In this document: positions 42,389-50,616 of the stretch, in pieces
Position numbering within the stretch: position 1 is the first letter of the stretch
Layout: every line of letters begins with the position of its first letter
Assembly (NCBI RefSeq): GCF_001439665.1
Contig: NZ_LMAK01000045.1
Span: 62,001-126,000 of the forward strand
Length of the DNA: 64,000 nt
DNA from: Formosa algae
GTDB taxonomy: Bacteria > Bacteroidota > Bacteroidia > Flavobacteriales > Flavobacteriaceae
Direction of reading: 5' to 3'
The notes under the pieces: generated by a model
The model's input: only the letters and a program-made list of their open reading frames with translations
Told to the model about the DNA's origin: nothing
Databases searched by the model: none
Translations under genes and position numbers: made by a program

Positions 42389-43222
42389 ATGAAAAGAATT
42401 TCAATCGGAGTAATCACTTTATGTTTAATGGCCTCTTGTGTTTCAAAGAAAAAGTATGTTGCTTTAGAACAAGAAAATGGTGAAATAAAAAGTGAGTTAA
42501 CTAAAACCACAGTTGAAAAAGAAGAATTAGAAGCTAAGTTTAGCGAAATACAATCTCGTGTTGATGCTTACAACTCTAAAATAAGTTCATTAACAGAAGA
42601 AAATGATGCCAAATTAGTTGCCGTTGGAGATGCTGCTGTTATTTCTAACGATACTAAAAAACGAATGCTAAAAACCTTAGAAAATGTAGATCCTGCAAAA
42701 CTAAGCGAAGCAAAAACACTTAAAGATTCTATGAATCTTGCAGTATCTTATAACTTACAAAAATCTTTAGATACAAGTTCTTTTGATGAAGACGATGATA
42801 TCGCTATCGATATTAACGAAACTGTTGTAATGATTTCTATTTCAGACAAAATGCTTTTTAACACAGCAAGTTATAGAGTAAGTAGTAAAGCAAACAACAT
42901 TTTACAAAAACTAGCTGATGTTATTAATTCTGAACCAAGCATTGAAGTTATGGTTGAAGGACATACAGATGCAAGAAGCATAAATACTGGTGCAATTAAA
43001 GACAACTGGGATTTAAGTGTTTTAAGAGCAACATCTGTAGTGCGTAAATTACAAGACGATTACGCTGTAGCTCCAGAAAAAATGATTGCTGCAGGACGTA
43101 GTAGTTACCACCCTATTGCTGAAAACGATACTAACGATAATCGTGCTAAGAACAGAAGAACTCGTATAGTAATTCTTCCAAACATTAATAAATTCTTTGC
43201 CTTAATGGATTCTAACGAATAA
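42389..43222 (+). CDS. OmpA-family outer membrane lipoprotein with coiled coil
   Basis: A 277-residue lipoprotein: signal peptide with lipobox ending LMASC (lipidated Cys17), then a charged coiled coil (about 25-75, KKYVALEQENGEIKSELTKT), then a C-terminal OmpA/MotB-like peptidoglycan-binding domain (about 150-265) with VEGHTDARSI and NRAKNRRTRIVI. It would tether the outer membrane to peptidoglycan. It is monocistronic and ends in a terminator at 43247-43275. A possible structured leader lies upstream. Confidence 0.9.
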   Translation: MKRISIGVITLCLMASCVSKKKYVALEQENGEIKSELTKTTVEKEELEAKFSEIQSRVDAYNSKISSLTEENDAKLVAVGDAAVISNDTKKRMLKTLENVDPAKLSEAKTLKDSMNLAVSYNLQKSLDTSSFDEDDDIAIDINETVVMISISDKMLFNTASYRVSSKANNILQKLADVINSEPSIEVMVEGHTDARSINTGAIKDNWDLSVLRATSVVRKLQDDYAVAPEKMIAAGRSSYHPIAENDTNDNRAKNRRTRIVILPNINKFFALMDSNE

Positions 43223-43246
43223 TTTAGTGATCACATATTATATTAG

Positions 43247-43275
43247 AAAAAGACTGCCTAGAGCAGTCTTTTTTA
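43247..43275 (+). terminator. terminator of OmpA-lipoprotein gene
   Basis: AAAAAGACTGC-ctaga-GCAGTCTTTTTT is a stem of 6 G/C-containing plus 5 A/T pairs ending in T6, 25 bp after the stop codon. Confidence 0.85.
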
Positions 43276-43343
43276 TTTTAGTGACGTGACTAGTATAATA
43301 CCGGATTTCATTAAAAATATATGACTACCTATTTTAGCTTTAG

Positions 43344-43351
43344 TATATTTG
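43344..43351 (+). promoter_or_regulatory. TAnnTTTG -7 element for DUF3817/mscS operon
   Basis: TATATTTG is an exact consensus match 15 bp before the ATG at 43367. It overlaps a TTG triplet at 43349 and so argues against that upstream start. Confidence 0.5.
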
Positions 43352-43366
43352 TCAAAATTATTTTTT

Positions 43367-43657
43367 ATGAATTCATTATTGAAAACCCTGCGTATTGTTG
43401 GCTTCTTAGAAGGAATATCTTATATCCTTTTATTAGGTGTTGCAGTGCCCATTAAATATATATTACACGATCCGCAATATGTAAAACTATTAGGTATGCC
43501 ACATGGTTTACTTTTTGTAGGTTATGTTGTTTTAGCCATTTTAGTTGGTGTAGAATTAAAATGGAGTATAAAAACAATAGCCTTCGTTTTACTAGCCTCT
43601 ATTGTTCCTTTCGGAACCTTTATTGCAGATAAAAAATATTTTAAAACAGCTGTATAA
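43367..43657 (+). CDS. DUF3817 domain small membrane protein
   Basis: A 96-residue inner membrane protein with three predicted helices (LRIVGFLEGISYILLLGVAV, LLFVGYVVLAILVGVEL and IAFVLLASIVPFGTFIADKK). Sequence and size match the DUF3817 family, function unknown. ATG 43367 is chosen since the TTG at 43349 lies in the promoter. Its stop codon abuts the start of the mechanosensitive channel gene, so the two are translated together; it could be a small partner of the channel, though this is only inferred from position. Confidence 0.82.
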   Translation: MNSLLKTLRIVGFLEGISYILLLGVAVPIKYILHDPQYVKLLGMPHGLLFVGYVVLAILVGVELKWSIKTIAFVLLASIVPFGTFIADKKYFKTAV

Positions 43658-44896
43658 ATGGAAAAATTTACACACTTTTTTTACGATTATTTTATTCAAT
43701 TTGATTTTACTGAAACCTCTGCTAAGTATTTAAACATGCTTGCGCTTTTGGTTATTTTATTGGTCATTGTCTTTCTGTCCGATTTCATTGCGAGAAGAAT
43801 TTTACTACAAACCTTTGCCACATTCGCGTCCAAATCTAAAACTAAGTTTGACGATTTATTGGTCAACCATAAAGTTCCAAGACATGTTGCTCATGTGGTA
43901 CCATTAATTATAACATTAAAATGTTTACCTATTGTTTTTGCAGACTTCCCTCCTTTTGAGAGTGCTGTAGAACTTCTGTTACAACTCTACTGTGTTGTTT
44001 TAGTTATATGGATTATAAGAAGTGTATTTAACACTTTAGCTTCGTTCTTTAAAACATTACCTAGATTAAAAGACAAACCCATAGATAGTTATATACAAGT
44101 TATGATGCTGTTTTTATGGGTTGTTGGAATAGCATTAATTTTTGTAATGTTAACTGGAATAGAACTCAAAACATTTTTCACCACTTTAGGAGCCGCTTCC
44201 GCAGTCCTATTACTGATTTTTAAAGATACTATTTTGGGATTTGTAGCGAGTATACAAGTTGCTATTAATGACACCGTACGTATTGGAGATTGGATTTCTA
44301 TGGAGAAATTTGGTGCAGATGGTACCGTTATTGAAATTAACTTAAATACGTTGCAAGTTCAGAATTTTGACATGACTATTACTAACATTCCAACTTATGC
44401 TTTAATTTCTGAATCCTTTAAAAACTGGCGAGGAATGAGCAATTCGGGAGGAAGACGAATTAAACGCTCTATTATTATTAAAGCAAAAAGTGTTCATTAT
44501 TTAACAGATGATAAAGTTGAAGATTTAAAGAAAATCCAAATCTTATCAGATTATTTAACGCAGCGACAAGACGATATTGTTACGTATAACACCAATAACA
44601 ATGTCGATAAATCTGTACTAATTAATGGCCGTAATATGACTAACTTAGGGGTCTTTAGAAAATATATTCAAAGTTATATAGAACAACATTCGGCCATAAA
44701 TAAAGACATGACTATCATGACGCGTCAATTAGCTCCAACACCCCAAGGATTACCTTTAGAGATTTATGCTTTTAGTAGCGACAAACGCTGGCAAAATTAC
44801 GAATACATTATGTCTGACATTTTTGACCATAGTATTTCTGCAGTGCCATATTTTGACTTAGAAATCTATGAACTATCTAATTATGTTCCTGAATAG
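43658..44896 (+). CDS. YbdG-like mechanosensitive ion channel (MscS family)
   Basis: Inner membrane channel protein of 412 residues that opens on membrane stretch during hypo-osmotic shock. About five N-terminal helices precede the MscS core: pore helix LKTFFTTLGAASAVLLLIFKD, then the beta domain FVASIQVAINDTVRIGDWI and the signature NLNTLQVQNFDMTITNIPTYAL. The large C-terminal cytoplasmic domain (about 240-412) is like that of Escherichia coli YbdG (415 residues). It overlaps no gene but directly follows the DUF3817 gene, and a bidirectional terminator at 44907-44940 follows. Confidence 0.92.
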   Translation: MEKFTHFFYDYFIQFDFTETSAKYLNMLALLVILLVIVFLSDFIARRILLQTFATFASKSKTKFDDLLVNHKVPRHVAHVVPLIITLKCLPIVFADFPPFESAVELLLQLYCVVLVIWIIRSVFNTLASFFKTLPRLKDKPIDSYIQVMMLFLWVVGIALIFVMLTGIELKTFFTTLGAASAVLLLIFKDTILGFVASIQVAINDTVRIGDWISMEKFGADGTVIEINLNTLQVQNFDMTITNIPTYALISESFKNWRGMSNSGGRRIKRSIIIKAKSVHYLTDDKVEDLKKIQILSDYLTQRQDDIVTYNTNNNVDKSVLINGRNMTNLGVFRKYIQSYIEQHSAINKDMTIMTRQLAPTPQGLPLEIYAFSSDKRWQNYEYIMSDIFDHSISAVPYFDLEIYELSNYVPE

Positions 44897-44906
44897 ATTA
44901 TACCAT

Positions 44907-44940
44907 AAAAAAGTCGAGCAATATGCTCGACTTTTTTTAT
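44907..44940. terminator. bidirectional terminator after mscS-like gene
   Basis: AAAAAAGTCGAGCA-TATGCTCGACTTTTTTT type hairpin with a 9-bp perfect stem, A-run on the left and T-run on the right, serving the convergent mscS-like and OmpA genes. Confidence 0.9.
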
Positions 44941-44972
44941 TGTTACAATCTTTTTAATCTGTGATCTCCAGA

Positions 44973-45647
44973 CTAATTTGCTTGTGCTTTCGCGTCTTCA
45001 ATCATCTCTTGGTTTGCAGAAACACCAATTTCTACACGTCTATTTTTAGAACGTCCATCTTCGGTTGTATTATCAAATCTTGGTCTTGTTTCTCCATAAG
45101 CATTTACTTCAAAACGATCTCTTGTCACTCCTTTTCCTTGTAAATAAGTCACTACAGATTGCGCTCTTTTTTCAGAAAGCGTCATATTGTAAGCATCATT
45201 TCCTGTGCTATCTGTATGTCCTTCAACTAATAAATTAGTGTCGGGAAATTCTATAAACACATCAGCAATAGCATCCAAATTTTCTTTGGCTTCGGCGGTT
45301 AAATCTGCTTTATTGGTCGCAAAAGTAACTCCACTCTTGTCGTCAAACACCACTTGAATACCTTCACCTACACGCTTCACTTCTGCTCCAGGTAATGCTT
45401 CTTCAATTTTATCGGCTTGTTTATCCATACTGTTTCCTATAATTCCACCTGCTGCACCACCAACTGCTGCACCAATTAAGGCTCCGGTTATATTTCCACC
45501 AATAAGACCTCCAATTAAAGCGCCTCCTGCAACTCCTGCTCCAGCACCTTTTTGAGTGTTATTTGCATTTTGAAGTGCATCGCAACTTACAAACGATAAT
45601 GAAAACATTAAAGCCACTGCGAGTAATATACTTGTTGATTTTTTCAT
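44973..45647 (-). CDS. OmpA-family lipoprotein with glycine zipper
   Basis: A 224-residue lipoprotein: signal with lipidated Cys22 (SFVSC), a glycine-zipper segment (about 35-75: GGALIGGLIGGNITGALIG) that can insert in the outer membrane, and a C-terminal OmpA domain (100-215) with VEGHTDSTGNDAYNMTLSEK and NRRVEIGV. The layout is that of YiaD-type proteins, which link membrane and peptidoglycan. It follows a lipocalin-like lipoprotein gene by 12 bp and shares its transcript, which ends at the terminator 44907-44940. Confidence 0.9.
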   Translation of the reverse strand: MKKSTSILLAVALMFSLSFVSCDALQNANNTQKGAGAGVAGGALIGGLIGGNITGALIGAAVGGAAGGIIGNSMDKQADKIEEALPGAEVKRVGEGIQVVFDDKSGVTFATNKADLTAEAKENLDAIADVFIEFPDTNLLVEGHTDSTGNDAYNMTLSEKRAQSVVTYLQGKGVTRDRFEVNAYGETRPRFDNTTEDGRSKNRRVEIGVSANQEMIEDAKAQAN

Positions 45648-45659
45648 GTTTTTCTGTTT

Positions 45660-46163
45660 TTATAAATCTATACTATCTGATGTTTTATTGAACGTCATAA
45701 TCACGTCAAAAGGATTCCCTTCATATTCAGAAGGTACTTTAAGAAGCATCATATTATCACTAATTTCTAAAATTGTTGCGCGGTATCCTGACTTTACATT
45801 TTTAGCTTTAATATCGTCTCCAACATATTTAAACTGAAACTGTGTATACCCGTCTGCCGACTCTAAAAACGACCAATGAATGGTTTGAGTGTAAGCATCG
45901 CAAATAGAACTATTTACATTAGTAGAAAATTTTCCTGAGCCGTTATTAGGAATAAAAACCCATTCGCTCCCTTTAAAACAAGACGAATCTGCTAAATCAA
46001 ACAAAAAGGCTTTATATAAACCTTTATCTCCTACAAATTTAATATTGGTTACTTCCCATGTCCCTTTTAGCATTTTTTTGCTTGGCTGACTGGCCGTTGT
46101 TGACTTGGTTCCTGAGCACGAAAATACTAGGACCGCTAAAGTCAGATAAATTAATTTTTTCAT
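45660..46163 (-). CDS. lipocalin-like lipoprotein
   Basis: A 167-residue lipoprotein with lipobox ending VFSC (Cys16). The body (30-160) has a lipocalin-like beta-barrel pattern: MLKGTWEVTNIKFVG near the N-terminus (G-x-W) and alternating strands thereafter. Lipocalin-like lipoproteins of this kind are common in Bacteroidota and bind small hydrophobic ligands or act in envelope maintenance. It is first in a two-gene operon with a glycine-zipper OmpA lipoprotein, 12 bp apart, with a -7 element at 46224-46231. Confidence 0.8.
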   Translation of the reverse strand: MKKLIYLTLAVLVFSCSGTKSTTASQPSKKMLKGTWEVTNIKFVGDKGLYKAFLFDLADSSCFKGSEWVFIPNNGSGKFSTNVNSSICDAYTQTIHWSFLESADGYTQFQFKYVGDDIKAKNVKSGYRATILEISDNMMLLKVPSEYEGNPFDVIMTFNKTSDSIDL

Positions 46164-46223
46164 TTGGTTTATTTATTTGATTAATATATCTCTAAGTTAA
46201 TACTATTACTTCAATTTTAACAC

Positions 46224-46231
46224 CAAATATA
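46224..46231 (-). promoter_or_regulatory. TAnnTTTG -7 element for lipocalin/OmpA operon
   Basis: TATATTTG on the minus strand, exact match; start site near 46217 and a 54-nt leader to 46163. Confidence 0.45.
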
Positions 46232-46250
46232 GTGCATAATTGACAATATA

Positions 46251-46640
46251 CTATTCAGCTAAACGGTCCTTTACAAATTCAATTTCCGTTTTTCCGTGTG
46301 GTTTAGATTTACCATCTTCGCCTAAGTTTACCATAATAATATTGTCTACACGGATAATAGTTTCTCTAGTCATTTTATTCCTCACTTCACATTTTAAAGT
46401 TAAAGATGACTTTCCAAAATTTTCAACTGCAATACCTATTTCAACAATATCTCCTTGCCTAGCTGAACTCATAAAATTAATTTCGGACATGTACTTAGTT
46501 ACAACCTTACTGTTTTCTAATTGAATGATGGAATACAGCGCTGCTTCTTCATCAATCCATGCTAAAAGTTTACCACCAAAGAGCGTCCCATTTGCATTTA
46601 AATCTTCTGGTTTTACCCATTTTCTAGTGTGAAATCTCAT
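46251..46640 (-). CDS. acyl-CoA thioesterase (hotdog fold)
   Basis: A 129-residue cytosolic protein of the YciA/BFIT-like acyl-CoA thioesterase group. The hotdog helix NANGTLFGGKLLAWIDEEAALYS contains the family Asn/Asp substrate residues, followed by INFMSSARQGDIVEIGIAVENFGKSS. It would hydrolyse acyl-CoAs to free acid and CoA. It is monocistronic; a near-consensus -7 (TATCTTTA) lies about 20 bp upstream. Chain-length preference cannot be predicted. Confidence 0.87.
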   Translation of the reverse strand: MRFHTRKWVKPEDLNANGTLFGGKLLAWIDEEAALYSIIQLENSKVVTKYMSEINFMSSARQGDIVEIGIAVENFGKSSLTLKCEVRNKMTRETIIRVDNIIMVNLGEDGKSKPHGKTEIEFVKDRLAE

Positions 46641-46748
46641 AATTATTATTTTTGATGTAAAGATAATTTAATAATTGTTCATAACAAGGTTAACAAGTAA
46701 TAGGCTTAACAAAAAAATGGATAGAGATAATTAATAATTTTAGTAAAA

Positions 46749-47174
46749 ATGTTTAATATTATGACAACAAGACACAACAATCTTAAAGCTATTCGTCCAT
46801 CTTCCTCTTATGGAAAACTTAGCGAAAACATGAGTAGTGACGAACGTTTTCAAAACGAAACATTACGCCCAATTATTAAACTCCAGGAACATTTATTTGT
46901 AGAGGTGCTAAAAAATTATTTTAAGAAACATAAAAGCATGTTCTATGAGTTATCTATTCCTAAAAAAATTATCTACGTTGAAAATAGCATTCAAAAAGAC
47001 ATCAAATTTAGAAATTCTATTAAAGGCATGATCATAGGCCAATTTACTATTGAAGAGTATTTAATTTACATCGAAAACTCTTCAGCATTAAATAAACGCA
47101 TGATGAATATTGTAAAAGATCAGCTTATTAATAACATACAGATGTTTGATGTGCAGCTTAGTGAAGTTGTATAA
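46749..47174 (+). CDS. conserved hypothetical protein, helical
   Basis: Not assigned. A 141-residue, soluble, mainly helical protein with segments LRPIIKLQEHLFVEVLKNYFKK and IKGMIIGQFTIEEYLIYIENS. No membrane helix, signal or cysteine motif. A second ATG at 46761 (MTTRHNNLK) is an equally likely start. Similar short proteins in flavobacteria are, from memory, often labelled glyoxalase without good reason; no glyoxalase metal motif is seen here. It is convergent with the DUF2461 gene. Confidence 0.65.
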   Translation: MFNIMTTRHNNLKAIRPSSSYGKLSENMSSDERFQNETLRPIIKLQEHLFVEVLKNYFKKHKSMFYELSIPKKIIYVENSIQKDIKFRNSIKGMIIGQFTIEEYLIYIENSSALNKRMMNIVKDQLINNIQMFDVQLSEVV

Positions 47175-47192
47175 TCAAATTTAAACTTTTTT

Positions 47193-47861
47193 TTATATGA
47201 GCGATTCGCCATTAATATTCGTTGTTAAGACATCGCTCATATAATCAAAATACGGTCTAATAACCTTAAACGAACCATTAACTTGCTCTAAAAAGTCTGG
47301 CGCAAGCACTTCCTTATCTGTATATTTTTTAGTAAATATAAATTGTTTTTTTCTGATTAAATCAATATCAGGATGCGTTTTATCAAAGCCTTTAGGTGAC
47401 GTTTTAAGCTCATCACCTTCTATAATACCCCAAGTAGATTTAAATCTGGAATCGTTTATAATATCTCTAACCTCTTGCGCATCTACTTCAAACTCTTTCC
47501 GTATACGCAATAAATCTTCTTTATTTGGATCCCAAAAACCAGTCGCAATAAAAGATTTATTATTAGGCTCTACATGCAAATAATAACCACCACGTAATTG
47601 TGGTTTTACACGATGTATAGTGCCTCCAAAATGTGTTTTATATGGCACTTTGTTTTTTGAAAACCTTACATCTCTATAAATTCTAAACACCTTAACGGCA
47701 TCCACATCATCATGAGTTTTTAACAACGTAAAAAGTTCGTTAAAAACAGCTTTCATTTCTTTTTCTACAGTTCTAAACTCCGTTTTATGATCCTGAAACC
47801 ATACTCTATCATTATTCTTTTCCAGTGCATTTAAAAAATCTAGTACTTGTTCTGAAATCAT
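47193..47861 (-). CDS. DUF2461 family protein
   Basis: A 222-residue cytosolic protein matching the DUF2461 (TIGR02453) family by its N-terminal FLNALEKNNDRVWFQDHKTEF, the central VFRIYRDVRFSKNKVPYKTHFG and GGYYLHVEPNNKSFIATGFW. The family is widespread and of unknown biochemical function. It is monocistronic; a near-consensus -7 (TATCTTTA) lies about 20 bp upstream. The 3' end is convergent with the hypothetical gene at 46749. Confidence 0.9.
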   Translation of the reverse strand: MISEQVLDFLNALEKNNDRVWFQDHKTEFRTVEKEMKAVFNELFTLLKTHDDVDAVKVFRIYRDVRFSKNKVPYKTHFGGTIHRVKPQLRGGYYLHVEPNNKSFIATGFWDPNKEDLLRIRKEFEVDAQEVRDIINDSRFKSTWGIIEGDELKTSPKGFDKTHPDIDLIRKKQFIFTKKYTDKEVLAPDFLEQVNGSFKVIRPYFDYMSDVLTTNINGESLI

Positions 47862-47890
47862 GTGTGTTTATTTTATTGGTATAAAGATAT

Positions 47891-47916
47891 AAAAAAGCCC
47901 CAGTAAACTGAGGCTT
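47891..47916 (-). terminator. terminator of secreted hypothetical gene
   Basis: AAGCCcCAG-taaa-CTGaGGCTT with A6 on the plus side, that is, T6 on the minus strand, 25 bp after the stop of the gene at 47940. Confidence 0.75.
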
Positions 47917-47939
47917 GATATTATTAAAACGATATGAAA

Positions 47940-48479
47940 TTACTCTACTAAATGATATGTTTTAGATATAACTTCGTTTGATTTTTTATCGAATCTTTGT
48001 ACTACAAAATTACCGTTATCATCGAAATATCCGATACCCGTATTCCCATTGTCTTTCATAACAAATTGCGAGTGATCTCCGTCTGATTGTTTTACGGCAG
48101 TTATGCTGGAATTATTAGGATTTGTAATTGTAAATCCGTCATCACTCATATTAAACTCCATTACTTTATCATCTAATTTATAAACCATAGATTTTTTTTG
48201 AGATGAAAAAGGACTATTATCAGTAATCTTAATGGTTTCCTGAACTTGAGCTTCTGTTGGGACTCTATTCTGATTCAATTTGTTTTTATCAGCTTCATCC
48301 AACTTCACTTCCTGTTCTACACGCCTATTGATTTCGACTGTATTTTCTTTAATTTCTTTACCATTATTTGTTTGGGTGGTAATCGTCTTTGTTTCGTCTA
48401 AGACATCTTTCGTTACCGTTTGAGCTTGTACCGAAACATATCCTAAACACAAGAGTACCCCTAAATATATTGATTTCAT
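47940..48479 (-). CDS. secreted hypothetical protein
   Basis: Not recognised. A 179-residue protein with a signal peptide (MKSIYLGVLLCLGYVSVQAQ, cleaved near residue 19) and a polar, charged body without cysteines. Residues 25-85 are Thr/Asn/Glu-rich, and the C-terminal part (GDHSQFVMKDNGNTGIGYFDDNG region) looks like beta-hairpin repeats. It lies downstream of dps on the same strand (95-bp gap) and has its own terminator. Likely periplasmic or surface exposed. Confidence 0.7.
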   Translation of the reverse strand: MKSIYLGVLLCLGYVSVQAQTVTKDVLDETKTITTQTNNGKEIKENTVEINRRVEQEVKLDEADKNKLNQNRVPTEAQVQETIKITDNSPFSSQKKSMVYKLDDKVMEFNMSDDGFTITNPNNSSITAVKQSDGDHSQFVMKDNGNTGIGYFDDNGNFVVQRFDKKSNEVISKTYHLVE

Positions 48480-48574
48480 AATTTTAGTTATTAAGCATTA
48501 AACTAATGTTTTTCGAGGTCTAAATTCCTTCCTCTTAAAAGAAGAAAATTATTAGAATCTGAAGTTATATCAGA

Positions 48575-49075
48575 TTACTCTACAATGGCACGGTTTAAAT
48601 GCTCTGTTGGTTTCTTAGACCAAGAGTCTAACATCCAACTTGCTTTTTCTAACTCTCTAATGTATGCTCCAATAAGGTCAATTGTACCTTCATCTGTAGC
48701 TGCTTCAGCTTTATTTACCACAGCTTTCATTTGTTTTAAAAGCAATTGGTGATCATTAAGTATTTCGGCAACCATTTCTTTATCAGATTGAATTGGAGAT
48801 ACTTCTTTTATTGCAGAGAGTTCTAAATAATCTGAAAGTTTACTCATTGGATGATAGCGTAGTGTTAAAATACGTTCAGCTATTTCATCAATTTTTGTTC
48901 GAGCATCTGTATATAATTCTTCAAATTTATTATGCAAATCGAAGAAATTCTCTCCTAAAATATTCCAGTGAAAATTTCTAAGTTTTTGGTAGTAAATATG
49001 GTAATCAGCTAAAAGTGTATTTAGCTCTACAACTACAGGTAGTAGTTTTTCATCTTTTATATTTAAATAGTTCAT
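48575..49075 (-). CDS. dps: Dps family ferritin-like DNA-protection protein
   Basis: Dodecameric mini-ferritin that oxidises and stores iron and protects DNA under starvation or peroxide. In 166 residues the intersubunit ferroxidase ligands are visible as His36, His48, Glu52, Asp63 and Glu67. Their spacing is the same as in Escherichia coli Dps, with Glu in place of one Asp. The N-terminus is short and not lysine-rich, so direct DNA binding is doubtful. A long inverted repeat at 49080-49134 covers the promoter region and may be a stress operator. Confidence 0.93.
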   Translation of the reverse strand: MNYLNIKDEKLLPVVVELNTLLADYHIYYQKLRNFHWNILGENFFDLHNKFEELYTDARTKIDEIAERILTLRYHPMSKLSDYLELSAIKEVSPIQSDKEMVAEILNDHQLLLKQMKAVVNKAEAATDEGTIDLIGAYIRELEKASWMLDSWSKKPTEHLNRAIVE

Positions 49076-49079
49076 TATA

Positions 49080-49134
49080 ATTGGTTTTATTGATTAAACT
49101 TAGTATGAATGTACAATGTTTAATCAATACCAAT
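49080..49134. promoter_or_regulatory. long inverted repeat upstream of dps
   Basis: ATTGATTAAAC (49089-49099) and GTTTAATCAAT (49118-49128) are perfect 11-bp arms, extended by ATTGGT (49080-49085) and ACCAAT (49129-49134) after a 3-base bulge. The 18-bp spacer lies 24-42 bp upstream of the dps start, where a promoter or leader is expected. It could be an operator for a dimeric regulator or an mRNA hairpin. Confidence 0.45.
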
Positions 49135-49258
49135 CGACTTATTAACTGACTTTAACCTATTTACGGATTAGTTAAGTTAATTTATGTTAATATAGAAACC
49201 TAAATCTTAAAAAGCATTAACAAAGAAAAGGCTACGTTTTTAATAATACCACTTAGGA

Positions 49259-50041
49259 TTAAGATTCAAACTCGACTGCGTTTAGAATCAAGCCTGAAGC
49301 AGGCGCAATATAATCCATAACCTCTGCACTTTCGGGTTTTAAACTATCTTGAATATATTCTAATGTAATCTCGTGTTTACCCAATTTTATTAATGCGCCC
49401 ATCATTAATCTAATTTGGTTACGCATAAACCCTTTTCCTTTAACGCGTAACATATATGACTGTTCTGGAAAGAAACTCGCAGTAAAAATGGTGTTTTCTA
49501 CCAATTCGCAAGTATCTATCGCTCTATTAAACACACCCGTTTCTGTGGGCTTATAACAATAGGTTTTAAAATTATGAGCACCTTCAAATAATTTGGCTCC
49601 TAATTTCATTTGGTCTATATCTAACGGATCTAAAATGGTTGTCATTAGTGGAGCACAAAACGGATGATACTTTGCACCATGGGCAAATACATAGACGTAT
49701 TCTTTCATCTTAGATGCATTAATCACATTGAAATGCTTATCGACTTCTGTAATAGACAATGCTCTTAAGTCTTGTGGTAAATTGTAATTAAACAACTCTA
49801 GAAAAGCGACTTCATCCTCAATTTTATCTTCTAAAAACAGCTCAAAAGCCCCTTGTTGTGCAGATACCATAGCATCTGTTCGCCCTGAGCCTAAAGTTTT
49901 GAAGGGTTTCCCATCCATAATATAGCGCATGGTTTTATCAATCATTAGATGTACCGTTTTTAGTTTTGGTTGTTTTTGCCAACCATGAAAACGATAGCCT
50001 AAATACTGGATTTCGATAAGATAAAAATAACGTTTATTCAA
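49259..50041 (-). CDS. TruA-like tRNA pseudouridine synthase, divergent
   Basis: A 260-residue TruA-family protein. The catalytic Asp56 is kept in GSGRTDAMVSAQQ, but the usual RTDAGVHA reads RTDAMVSA, so Gly and His of the motif are changed. The C-terminal MLRVKGKGFMRNQIRLMMGAL matches the family (usual F-R-x-NGFL-YHMVR region). The N-terminal start must be the TTG at 50041, because an in-frame TAA lies five codons upstream and the next Met is residue 33, inside the domain. It may modify tRNA at positions 38-40 or another RNA target. Confidence 0.82.
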   Translation of the reverse strand: MNKRYFYLIEIQYLGYRFHGWQKQPKLKTVHLMIDKTMRYIMDGKPFKTLGSGRTDAMVSAQQGAFELFLEDKIEDEVAFLELFNYNLPQDLRALSITEVDKHFNVINASKMKEYVYVFAHGAKYHPFCAPLMTTILDPLDIDQMKLGAKLFEGAHNFKTYCYKPTETGVFNRAIDTCELVENTIFTASFFPEQSYMLRVKGKGFMRNQIRLMMGALIKLGKHEITLEYIQDSLKPESAEVMDYIAPASGLILNAVEFES

Positions 50042-50144
50042 CTGAAAGTGTTTTTATAAAGAGCATGCAAGTAACCATTTTTAGTAGACTTCTCAAAAAA
50101 TTCACTACTTTTAAACCGAATTAAATGTACTAATTTTTCAATTT

Positions 50145-50558
50145 ATGACGCACGTAAAGAAGCTTCCTGTTTGGTATTGGATTGTAACCGGATTTTATTT
50201 ATTATGGAATGGTTTAGGTGTTCAACAATATTTTATACAAGCCAATAATACAGAAGCCTTTAGAGCAAAGTATACCGCAGCTCAATTAGAAGAAATAGCC
50301 GCAATGCCCACTTGGGTTATGCGTGCCTATGCTGTTGCAGTAATGGCCGGATTCTTAGCCAGTATATTTTTAATGGTGCGTAAACGTTTTGCTTATCCTG
50401 TAGCATTAACCTCATTAGTTGCCGTAATTGCACAAATGAGTTATTTGTTTTTTGAAGTAAAACCACCAAGCATAATTTTGCCAATATTAGTACTAGTATT
50501 TTCAGTACTACTGCTTTTATTTTCCAAATATGCCGTTTCAAAAAAGTGGCTTGCCTAA
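50145..50558 (+). CDS. small four-helix membrane protein
   Basis: A 137-residue inner membrane protein with four predicted helices (about 9-26, 59-80, 84-103 and 109-129). The N-terminal part has VWYWIVTGFYLLWNGLGVQQYF, then a soluble loop with AKYTAAQLEEIAAMPTWVM, a pattern seen in many small membrane proteins of Bacteroidota and proteobacteria of unknown function. It is monocistronic, with a bidirectional terminator at 50570-50608. Function unknown. Confidence 0.78.
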   Translation: MTHVKKLPVWYWIVTGFYLLWNGLGVQQYFIQANNTEAFRAKYTAAQLEEIAAMPTWVMRAYAVAVMAGFLASIFLMVRKRFAYPVALTSLVAVIAQMSYLFFEVKPPSIILPILVLVFSVLLLLFSKYAVSKKWLA

Positions 50559-50569
50559 CACGATATAAA

Positions 50570-50608
50570 CAAAAAAGGAGCATTTTTACTTAAAAAATGC
50601 TCCTTTTT
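50570..50608. terminator. bidirectional terminator at end of his operon
   Basis: AAAAAAGGAGCATTTTT-actt-AAAAAATGCTCCTTTTT hairpin with a long stem. The T-tract on the minus strand ends the his operon 9 bp after hisIE, and on the plus strand it ends the small membrane protein transcript. Confidence 0.9.
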
Positions 50609-50616
50609 CGTTGCTC

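Noticed and set aside
43349-43366. TTG start for the DUF3817 gene
   Set aside because: It lies within the TATATTTG promoter element; ATG 43367 begins the conserved helix.
46749-47174. Glyoxalase label for the helical hypothetical protein
   Set aside because: No glyoxalase metal ligands or beta-alpha-beta repeats are visible in the sequence.
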